Both the position numbers and the translations under genes were made by a program. Below are positions 41,295 to 47,545 of a stretch of 47,545 nt of DNA, one piece after another; the stretch's first letter is position 1, and each line of letters starts with the position of its first letter. This stretch comes from RGIG2041 sp045652745. Lineage in GTDB: Bacteria; Bacillota; Clostridia; UBA1381; UMGS1253. The stretch spans positions 1 through 47,545 of the forward strand of contig JAZRUW010000019.1 of the NCBI GenBank assembly GCA_045652745.1, written 5' to 3'. The notes under the pieces were generated by a model. The model had not been told where the DNA came from and made no database searches. It saw nothing but the letters and a program-made list of their open reading frames with translations.

Positions 41295-41328
41295 AAAAAT
41301 CCCACATCATTCGATGTGGGATTTTTTT
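41295..41328. terminator. Bidirectional terminator between rpsR and feoB
   Basis: aaaaatcccacatc pairs with gatgtgggattttt around 4 bases, then a T-run. It serves both convergent operons. Confidence 0.85.
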
Positions 41329-41332
41329 GTTC

Positions 41333-43348
41333 TCATATAAACAACAAGCCGAAACTATATACTAAAAAGGCAATCACCCATGCAAACGCCGTCTGATACG
41401 CCATAGCGAGCACCGCGTGGCGCAGGCTGCCGAGTTCACGGCGCACCGCCGCCATAGCCGCCACACACGGCATATACAAAAGCGTAAACACCAAAAAGGA
41501 TACTGCCTGAAGCGGAGTAAACAATACCGCAAGCGCCGCGCTTAAGTTTGCCGCTTCCGCGCCGGTAACCACCGCAAACGTACTTACAACCGCCTCTTTT
41601 GCCGCAAGACCTGTTACAAGCGCCGCTACCGCCTCCCAACGACCGAAGCCGAGCGGGGCAAAAATCGGAGCTACCCATTTGCCGATTTGCGCCAAAATAC
41701 TGTCTGCGCCGTCTTCGACCATGTGGAAACCAAAGTCCAGACTCTGCAAAATCCAAAGTAAAATCGTGCCGATAAAGATAATCGTAAATGCACGTACCAA
41801 AAAGTCCTTTGCTTTTTCCCACATATGCAAAATTACACTCTTACCCGACGGCAAGCGATATGCCGGAAGTTCCATCACAAACGGATTCGGCTTCCCTTTA
41901 AAAATGGTATTCTTCAACAAAAGAGCCGAACAGATACCCATCAAAATACCGGTCAGGTACAAAGCGAGCATCACAAACGCACCATGCTCAGGGAAAAACG
42001 CCGCAGTAAACACCGCATAAATCGGCATTTTTGCGCTACACGACATAAACGGCACAAGCAAAATGGACATCTTGCGGTCGCGCTCACTGGCAAGCGTTCT
42101 GGTAGCCATAATCGCAGGCACACTGCAACCAAATCCCAAAAGCATCGGTACAAACGAACGTCCCGAAAGACCGATTTTTCGAAGCAACTTGTCCATCACA
42201 AATGCAACTCGCGCCATATATCCCGTGTCCTCCAAAACCGAAAGACAGAAAAACAACACCAAAATCGTCGGCAAGAACGAAAGCACACTGCCCACGCCGG
42301 CGCACGCACCGTCAATGACAAGCGAAATGAGCCACTCGCTTACACCCCAACGGGTCAAAAGCGCACCGAGCGCCGCAATCCCCGCATCCACGCCCATGCT
42401 CATCCAATCGGAGAGCGCAGAGCCTATCGGCCCGAACGTGATGTAGAACACCAAAAACATGATGCACAAAAAGATTGGAATGGCCAGATACTTATGGGTT
42501 AAAACCGCATCAATCTTCACACTACGCGCCTGCTCTTTCGTCTGTTCGCGCTGTTTTTTGACCGTTTCACCGCACACGCCGTCGATAAAATCATAACGCA
42601 TATCCGCCAACGCCGCATCGCGGTAAGTTCCTAAATTCTTCTCCAAATCCTTGGCTAATATTTCGATTAACTCTATTTCATTTTCATGGAGCGCCAACTG
42701 CGTCTGCATCGGCGCATCGCCCTCGACGAGTTTTGTTGCCGCGAATCGCGTAGGAATCCCCTTTTCTATCGCGTGATCTTCCACTATATGCTCTACTGCG
42801 TGAATTGCCTTGTGCAAATCACCGATTTCGCAAAAATCAATTTTTTGCGGCTTTCTCTTCTCACGCACCACTTGCATCGCAAGACGTGTCAACTCATCAA
42901 TGCCGTCATTTTTCGCCGCCGAAATCGGCACAACCGGCACACCGAGTTGCTCAGAAAGTTTGCGAATGTTTATATATGTACCGTTTGCAGTTACTTCATC
43001 CATCATATTGAGCGCTACAATCATCGGAATTTCAAGTTCTGTCAATTGCAATGTCAGATACAAATTACGCTCGATATTCGTTGCATCCACAATATTGATA
43101 ATGCCGTCCGGCTTCTCCAAAAGCGCAAAGTCGCGTGTTAAAACCTCCTCTGATGTATATGGAGACAAAGAATAAATCCCCGGAAGATCCACCACCGATG
43201 CATCTTTATATTTCCGGATTTGTCCTTCTTTTTTCTCCACCGTTACACCCGGAAAATTGCCGACGTGCTGATTGGAGCCAGTCAGTTGATTAAACAAAGT
43301 TGTTTTGCCGGCATTCTGATTGCCGATGAGTGCAAAAACCGTTCCCAT
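41333..43348 (-). CDS. feoB: Ferrous iron transporter FeoB
   Basis: This 671-aa protein has an N-terminal G domain (G1 GNQNAGKTT, G2 NFPGVTVE, G3 DLPGIYSL, G4 NMMD) and a helical GDI-like spacer. From about residue 275 a membrane part has two Gate halves (GRSFVPMLLGFGCSVPAIMA with the conserved Cys). It takes up Fe(II) under anaerobic conditions. GGAGGTGCG precedes the start, 2 nt behind feoA. No FeoC gene follows. Confidence 0.96.
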   Translation of the reverse strand: MGTVFALIGNQNAGKTTLFNQLTGSNQHVGNFPGVTVEKKEGQIRKYKDASVVDLPGIYSLSPYTSEEVLTRDFALLEKPDGIINIVDATNIERNLYLTLQLTELEIPMIVALNMMDEVTANGTYINIRKLSEQLGVPVVPISAAKNDGIDELTRLAMQVVREKRKPQKIDFCEIGDLHKAIHAVEHIVEDHAIEKGIPTRFAATKLVEGDAPMQTQLALHENEIELIEILAKDLEKNLGTYRDAALADMRYDFIDGVCGETVKKQREQTKEQARSVKIDAVLTHKYLAIPIFLCIMFLVFYITFGPIGSALSDWMSMGVDAGIAALGALLTRWGVSEWLISLVIDGACAGVGSVLSFLPTILVLFFCLSVLEDTGYMARVAFVMDKLLRKIGLSGRSFVPMLLGFGCSVPAIMATRTLASERDRKMSILLVPFMSCSAKMPIYAVFTAAFFPEHGAFVMLALYLTGILMGICSALLLKNTIFKGKPNPFVMELPAYRLPSGKSVILHMWEKAKDFLVRAFTIIFIGTILLWILQSLDFGFHMVEDGADSILAQIGKWVAPIFAPLGFGRWEAVAALVTGLAAKEAVVSTFAVVTGAEAANLSAALAVLFTPLQAVSFLVFTLLYMPCVAAMAAVRRELGSLRHAVLAMAYQTAFAWVIAFLVYSFGLLFI

Positions 43349-43350
43349 CC

Positions 43351-43575
43351 TTATCGCACCTCCACACTGATATTGGCCGCTTCCGCCCTGCGAAGCGTCA
43401 GTTCATAGCCGCGCAGAAAAATCTGCATCGGGTCGCCGAGCGGCGCCAGTTTACGAACATACACCTCTGTCTTCGGCGTAAGTCCCATATCCAGAAGCCT
43501 TCTGCGGATGGCACTCTCACCGTCCACAGCGCAAATTACGCCTTTTTCACCTATTTTTAATTCTGCTAACGTCAT
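43351..43575 (-). CDS. feoA: Ferrous iron transport protein FeoA
   Basis: This 74-aa SH3-like protein (GEKGVICAVDGESAIRRRLL followed by DMGLTPKTEVYV) acts at the cytoplasmic face to support FeoB. GGGGTGA is its ribosome binding site. A consensus promoter precedes it with a leader of about 20 nt. Confidence 0.95.
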   Translation of the reverse strand: MTLAELKIGEKGVICAVDGESAIRRRLLDMGLTPKTEVYVRKLAPLGDPMQIFLRGYELTLRRAEAANISVEVR

Positions 43576-43600
43576 GGTTAGTCACCCCTTACTGTCGTTT

Positions 43601-43629
43601 ATTATACATATTTTGGCTATCTTTGTCAA
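43601..43629 (-). promoter_or_regulatory. Consensus sigma-A promoter of feoAB
   Basis: On the minus strand: TTGACA, 17 bases, TATAAT, matching consensus in both hexamers. An imperfect inverted repeat GTTAGTC-aa-GACTTAC lies 18 bases upstream of the -35 (43647-43662); its half GTTAGTCA recurs at 43577-43584. These may be sites for an iron regulator. Confidence 0.75.
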
Positions 43630-43705
43630 TAGTTTTTGACAAAAAAGTTAGTCAAGACTTACCATTTTTTATTCACAAAATCTTTCTGCCATTCTATGCT
43701 TGTCC

Positions 43706-43734
43706 TTGACTTTATATGCCGATATCGGTATAAT
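43706..43734 (+). promoter_or_regulatory. Sigma-A promoter of the tagA operon with palindrome in the spacer
   Basis: TTGACT, 17 bases, TATAAT. The palindrome CCGATATCGG (43719-43728) fills the end of the spacer, and GATATCGG recurs at 43742-43749 at the ribosome binding site. This suggests an operator. Confidence 0.7.
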
Positions 43735-43760
43735 AAAAGAAGATATCGGAGGTGTATCTT

Positions 43761-44501
43761 ATGCAAAAAACCATCAATATATTAGGTGTGCACATCGACT
43801 GCCTTACACATGTGCAAGCGCTCGAGCGCCTGACCGGTTTTCTGGATACCCCTGAAACCGACCTTGTGTTCACACCGAATTCTGAAATTATATATGCCGC
43901 TTATAAAGATGAAGCATTCAAAACCCGCTTAAACAGCGCAAGTCTGAATACTGCAGACGGCATCGGCGTGGTCTATGCCTCAAAAATTTTAGGCAAGCCT
44001 CTGTCCGAGCGTGTAGCCGGTTTTGATTTGATGTGTGCCTTTATGGGCGAATGCGCAAAACTAGGCGCGCGCGTATTCTTATTTGGTTCCAAAGAAGGTG
44101 TCGGAAAGGAAGCGGCCGACGAACTGGTACGCCGCTATCCCAACTTAAACATCTGCGGCATCCGCAACGGCTATTTCACCGACGCGGACACCGAAGACAT
44201 CCTGTCGCAAATGAATGCTGCAAATCCGGATGTCATTTTGGTATGCCTCGGCGCTCCGAAGCAGGAAAACTGGATTTTTGACAATGCGCCGAAACTCCAT
44301 GCAAAACTCATGATGGGCTGCGGCGGCAGCTTGGATGTGCTTGCAGGCCGCGTGGAGCGCGCCCCGGAAAGCTGGCAGCGACTCGGTCTCGAGTGGGCGT
44401 ACCGCTTAAAGAAAGAACCGAAACGCATCTGGCGCATGATGGCGCTTCCCAAATTTGCATGGACAGTGCTTTTGCATGGCAGAAAATATAAGGAGAACTG
44501 A
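43761..44501 (+). CDS. tagA: WecG/TagA/CpsF-family glycosyltransferase
   Basis: This 246-aa enzyme shows all family blocks: FTPNSEIIYAAYKDEAF, NTADGIGVVYASKILGKPL, VAGFDLM, FLFGSKEGVGKEAADEL, CLGAPKQENWIFDNA and GCGGSLDVLAGRVERAPESW. In TagA it transfers N-acetylmannosamine to lipid-linked GlcNAc, the first committed step of wall teichoic acid; in other species the same family makes other polymers. The ATG with GGAGGTG 6 nt upstream is preferred over a GTG three codons earlier. It is followed by a kinase gene after 1 nt. Confidence 0.93.
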   Translation: MQKTINILGVHIDCLTHVQALERLTGFLDTPETDLVFTPNSEIIYAAYKDEAFKTRLNSASLNTADGIGVVYASKILGKPLSERVAGFDLMCAFMGECAKLGARVFLFGSKEGVGKEAADELVRRYPNLNICGIRNGYFTDADTEDILSQMNAANPDVILVCLGAPKQENWIFDNAPKLHAKLMMGCGGSLDVLAGRVERAPESWQRLGLEWAYRLKKEPKRIWRMMALPKFAWTVLLHGRKYKEN

Positions 44502-44502
44502 T

Positions 44503-45168
44503 ATGGGCACATTATTTGTAATTGAAGGTGTAGACGGCGCGGGCAAAGCCACACAGACGGCAAAACTCGTAGAGCGCCTGATTGCCGAGGGCAAGGACCC
44601 ATTAAAACTCACCTTCCCCGACTATGAAAACAAATCTTCGGATATTGTAAAAATGTATTTAAACGGCACCTTCGGCACGCATGCAGAGGACGTAAATGCC
44701 AAAGCAGCTTCGACCTTTTTTGCCATCGACCGTTATGTGTCCTATAAAACACGTTGGGAAAAAGATTTTTTGGAAAACCGCGTGATTGTGGCCGACCGCT
44801 ATGTGACTTCCAATATGATTCATCAGGCCTCCAAACTCGATAGTGTCGCAGAAAAAAAGGCTTTTATCGATTGGTTGGCAGACTTCGAGTATGGTATTTA
44901 CAAGTTGCCTGAGCCGACCAAGGTGGTCTTTTTGGATATGCCGCCCGAATATGCGGCAGAACTGACCAAAACGCGCGCCAACAAATCTACCGGCGAAATG
45001 GTGCAGGATATTCACGAAAGCGACCGTGCCTACATTCAAAAAAGTTACGACAACGCACTTTGGGTTGCCGAAAACTATAACTGGCACATCATCCGCTGTG
45101 TCAAGGACGGCAAAGTGCGTACCATTGATGATATATCGGAAGAAATTTATACATACTTCATGGAGTAA
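44503..45168 (+). CDS. Thymidylate-kinase-like P-loop protein
   Basis: This 221-aa protein has the TMP-kinase layout: a P-loop in VIEGVDGAGKATQT, DRYV motifs (FFAIDRYVSYKTRWE and VADRYVTSNMIHQ) and a lid with TRANKS. The P-loop reads GKAT instead of GKST or GKTT, as in a clostridial subgroup of dTMP-kinase-like proteins. It phosphorylates dTMP or a related nucleoside monophosphate. AAGGAGA precedes the ATG. Position between a wall glycosyltransferase and a carrier is odd for a housekeeping kinase. Confidence 0.88.
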   Translation: MGTLFVIEGVDGAGKATQTAKLVERLIAEGKDPLKLTFPDYENKSSDIVKMYLNGTFGTHAEDVNAKAASTFFAIDRYVSYKTRWEKDFLENRVIVADRYVTSNMIHQASKLDSVAEKKAFIDWLADFEYGIYKLPEPTKVVFLDMPPEYAAELTKTRANKSTGEMVQDIHESDRAYIQKSYDNALWVAENYNWHIIRCVKDGKVRTIDDISEEIYTYFME

Positions 45169-45171
45169 AAA

Positions 45172-46350
45172 ATGAACTTATCCGGCAAAAGGAAACTAAC
45201 TATTTTAATTATAACCTACCTTGCGTATGTATCTATCTATATTTCAAGACTAAATCTGACACAAGCGGCACCCATATTTAAAGCCACTGATTTTATCAAC
45301 GAAGCACAAATCGGGCTGCTCGGCAGTGTGTTTACCGGCATTTATGCCTTTGGCAGACTGATTAACGGCGGTCTGAGCGACCGCATCTCCCCGTTTATTA
45401 TGATTGGTGCAGGTCTTGCGCTTTCCGCAATCGGCAACTTATGTATCGGTTTTTTACCGCCGTTTGGTGTAATGCTCGTGCTTTGGGGCATCAATGCGTA
45501 TGCGCAATCCATGCTCTGGAGCAGTGTAATCAAGACACTGTCTTTGATGTACGACACTGAAATCGCAAAGAAAAAGGCATCTGTCATGGTAACGAGTGTA
45601 GCAACCGGTAATATTTTAGGTATTATTTTAAATACCGCCCTCATCAACAGTTTCGGCGTTGCTTTTGCCTTTTTAATTCCGGGCGCAATCACGCTTTTGC
45701 TGGCCGTATGCATCGTTGTTTCCAACAAGCAAATAGTCTGCGAAACAAATACAGAAAAAAAGCAAGTGTCCTTTTTCGCGCTCTTTAAAGACAAGCGCAT
45801 CAGCACCGTAACTCTGCCCGCTTTTTTCCACGGCGCTATCAAAGACAATATCAGTTTATGGATGACGGTATACTTTGTGGCAAAGTTTGAAATTGATCTA
45901 AGCAAAGCAAGTCTGTTCGTGCTCTTTATCCCAAGCGTAGGCCTTTTAGGCAGACTGGTATATATGCCATTCTATCGCATTTGCAAAGAAAACGAGCACC
46001 GCGTGTCCGTGCTTTCATTTATTCTCTGTGCGGCGCTTTCTTTCGTGATGTGTGTCGCAAATCATCCGCTCGTTGCCGCGATAGCACTCGGCCTGATTTA
46101 TGCGGTAATTTCGCTGATTAACACGTCCATGCTCTCCATCTTTCCAATTGCATTTTCCGCCGTTGGTAAACAGGGCAGTGTCAGCGGCTTGATGGACTTT
46201 ATCACCTACGGCGGCGCAAGCGTTGCATCGCTCGCTTACGGCTTTTCCATTGAACATCTCGGCTACAATTCCATGTACATTTCCTGGATTGTCATTTGTA
46301 TTTTCTCCACTGCAATTTTACACAAATTTGCAACAAAAAAGGATGCTTAG
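45172..46350 (+). CDS. MFS transporter, organophosphate (GlpT/UhpC)-like
   Basis: This 392-aa carrier has twelve membrane segments. The start VSIYISRLNLTQAAPIF and the loop FGRLINGGLSDRISP fit the OPA branch of MFS carriers that move sugar or glycerol phosphates. It starts 3 nt after the kinase gene, with GGAG in the end of that gene. Its last codons (KKDA and TAG) lie inside the left arm and loop of the terminator. Last gene of the tagA operon. Confidence 0.85.
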   Translation: MNLSGKRKLTILIITYLAYVSIYISRLNLTQAAPIFKATDFINEAQIGLLGSVFTGIYAFGRLINGGLSDRISPFIMIGAGLALSAIGNLCIGFLPPFGVMLVLWGINAYAQSMLWSSVIKTLSLMYDTEIAKKKASVMVTSVATGNILGIILNTALINSFGVAFAFLIPGAITLLLAVCIVVSNKQIVCETNTEKKQVSFFALFKDKRISTVTLPAFFHGAIKDNISLWMTVYFVAKFEIDLSKASLFVLFIPSVGLLGRLVYMPFYRICKENEHRVSVLSFILCAALSFVMCVANHPLVAAIALGLIYAVISLINTSMLSIFPIAFSAVGKQGSVSGLMDFITYGGASVASLAYGFSIEHLGYNSMYISWIVICIFSTAILHKFATKKDA

Positions 46351-46366
46351 GCATCCTTTTTTTATT
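46335..46366. terminator. Bidirectional terminator overlapping the MFS stop codon
   Basis: aaaaaaggatgc pairs with gcatcctttttt around a 4-base loop. The stem's left arm is coding sequence. It also ends the convergent heparinase-like gene. Confidence 0.85.
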
Positions 46367-46369
46367 GTA

Positions 46370-47545
46370 TTATTTCAACATGTCTACCATATAATTTACC
46401 GTTTCCGGTTTATAGGTAATTTGCATATCGCTGATGACAATCAACCCTCTGTCATCCCAGAATACGGCTTTGTCCATCGCCTCAACCATCGCGCGAAGCG
46501 GTATCACCGTTCTGCCGCCGACGGTCTGTGCAGGAACGTCTAAAATGACCGTTTCACTGCCAACCTGCATTTTATCAGAACCAATTACAAGCGAAATCTT
46601 CTTTGCACCCTTTTCCACCGTAACCGTCTGCGTTGCTTCTTCCCAACCAACCTTTGCACCAAACTTTTCTGCGATAAAGCGCACCGGCACAAGTGTTCTG
46701 CCGTTTTGTATCATTGGGACAATTTCTGCATTATTTATATCCACTTGCGTAAGTACATTTTTTGCATACGCTTTCGGGCTGTCCACAAACAGAGAAACCG
46801 TGTTCCAAAGTTCCGGACGTACCTGCGCCTCGCTATCTAACTTCCATGCAGAAATCACCTCTGTCGCAAACGGACTTTCCGGCGCAGTTTCGCCATCCGC
46901 AAACGGAATAAACTCTACCGCCAATGTAAAATCTTTCTGCCCGGAAATATCAATAGCCAGTTTATGACCGTATGCTCTGTTTACGTCAAGCGGCGGCGTC
47001 GGACTCGTCGGCAGGGCTTCTGCCTTCATCTGCGTAAGTTTTGCACCTGCAAATCCTTGCGCGATACGCACCAGCATCTTTTTACCGTTTTGTGTCAGCA
47101 CCGCGCTTTGACCATCCTCGGCAATTTCAATTTGCGCATCGGTATGTGCAAACCAATAACCGCTCTTAAACGCATGCTTTCCCTTCACTTCGTCCTGTAT
47201 AAGCGCCGCGCCACTCAGATTGTCAATGCGTACACCGCGCTTATAGTTTTCTACTTTGTCTGAATAGGCGCCCGACAGATTCATGATGCCGTATGTACCA
47301 TTGGCATTTGTTTCCAACTTTTCAGAGGTCGCCTTTCCATCCAGGGTTTGACCGCAGGTTGCATCCGGCTCAAACACAAGGACATTCCACCCTTCCGGAC
47401 GTGCCTGATAATACATGTAGCGCTCGCCCGGCCAATCATAGTCATATCTCGGACGCATAGTAACCCAGGTTTCACCCTGTGCCTGTAACATATAGTTACC
47501 GAGAGAATACACCGAATGGCTTGCGCCGTTGTGGCCGCCCTGAAT
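46370..47545 (-). CDS. Heparinase II/III-like protein with C-terminal stalk domain (partial)
   Basis: Only the C-terminal 391 residues are in the window; the start lies to the right. The first visible segment (IQGGHNGASHSVYSLGNYML, then QAQGETWVTMRP) is the heparinase II/III fold with its conserved histidines, followed by ARPEGWNVLVF. After about residue 230 of the visible part comes a copper-amine-oxidase-N-like module with two NGRTLVPVRFI/GGRTVIPLRAM strands, the same module as at the end of the 883-aa secreted protein. It probably degrades an acidic polysaccharide outside the cell; substrate and enzyme activity are inferred from the family. Confidence 0.75.
   Translation of the reverse strand: MQGGHNGASHSVYSLGNYMLQAQGETWVTMRPRYDYDWPGERYMYYQARPEGWNVLVFEPDATCGQTLDGKATSEKLETNANGTYGIMNLSGAYSDKVENYKRGVRIDNLSGAALIQDEVKGKHAFKSGYWFAHTDAQIEIAEDGQSAVLTQNGKKMLVRIAQGFAGAKLTQMKAEALPTSPTPPLDVNRAYGHKLAIDISGQKDFTLAVEFIPFADGETAPESPFATEVISAWKLDSEAQVRPELWNTVSLFVDSPKAYAKNVLTQVDINNAEIVPMIQNGRTLVPVRFIAEKFGAKVGWEEATQTVTVEKGAKKISLVIGSDKMQVGSETVILDVPAQTVGGRTVIPLRAMVEAMDKAVFWDDRGLIVISDMQITYKPETVNYMVDMLK

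Noticed and set aside
43640..43700. Fur box upstream of feoAB
   Set aside because: No stretch resembles GATAATGATAATCATTATC; only the shorter GTTAGTC/GACTTAC repeat is present.
1..47545. CRISPR array, transposase, prophage, rRNA or tRNA genes
   Set aside because: No regularly spaced repeats with unique spacers, no transposase or integrase motifs, and no RNA gene signatures were found on either strand.

Overview
The window looks like a chromosomal segment of an anaerobic, spore-forming member of the Clostridia (Firmicutes), probably near the Oscillospiraceae-type gut lineages. The evidence is the gene content: yqfC-yqfD-phoH-ybeY-era-yqzL-recO, a ger germination operon, a SPOCS-LysM spore protein and a YlbJ-like protein (sporulation); the ctsR-mcsA-mcsB-clpC stress operon with CtsR heptads; Firmicutes-type start sites with strong AGGAGG boxes and sigma-A promoters; and feoAB, typical of anaerobes. 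No tRNA, rRNA, CRISPR, transposase or phage gene was seen. The species assignment is inference.

Left part (1-10.9 kb): a long imperfect palindrome at the edge, a very small minus-strand gene carrying a 19-bp tandem duplication, a giant secreted protein (2150 aa) with its own promoter and palindrome, and a YlbJ-like membrane protein between two near-identical 225-bp direct repeats. Short dispersed palindromic repeats recur here, and one of them supplies the stop codon of yqfD.

9.3-17.3 kb, plus strand: yqfC, yqfD, phoH, ybeY, era, the 33-aa yqzL, recO, then a polar amino acid ABC importer (binding protein, permease, ATPase) and a dCMP deaminase. The usual neighbours pgpH/yqfF, dgkA and cdd are absent.

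17.3-25.2 kb: a repeat-rich gap, a cardiolipin synthase, then a divergent locus in which an AraC-type regulator faces a two-gene operon of flavin/Rossmann proteins, one of them a FAD oxidoreductase with a C-terminal HEAT-like region. I consider this the least explained genuine system in the window. A SPOCS-LysM spore protein with a sigma-E-like promoter and an RpiB/LacAB-type isomerase follow.

25.4-32.9 kb: a minus-strand germination operon in the order gerB-gerC-gerA, joined by 4-nt overlaps, faces a DUF2974-type alpha/beta hydrolase and an 883-aa secreted multidomain protein with a probable cysteine peptidase/amidase domain and a C-terminal copper-amine-oxidase-N-like stalk module.

32.9-47.5 kb: clpC-mcsB-mcsA-ctsR (minus) under three 10-bp-spaced CtsR heptads; rpmB; a 33-aa Cys-rich membrane peptide; a small membrane protein plus an MFS carrier; rpsF-ssb-rpsR with a structured leader; feoA-feoB; a divergent operon of a TagA/WecG glycosyltransferase, a thymidylate-kinase-like protein and an organophosphate-type MFS carrier; and, cut by the window end, a heparinase II/III-like protein that carries the same stalk module as the 883-aa protein.
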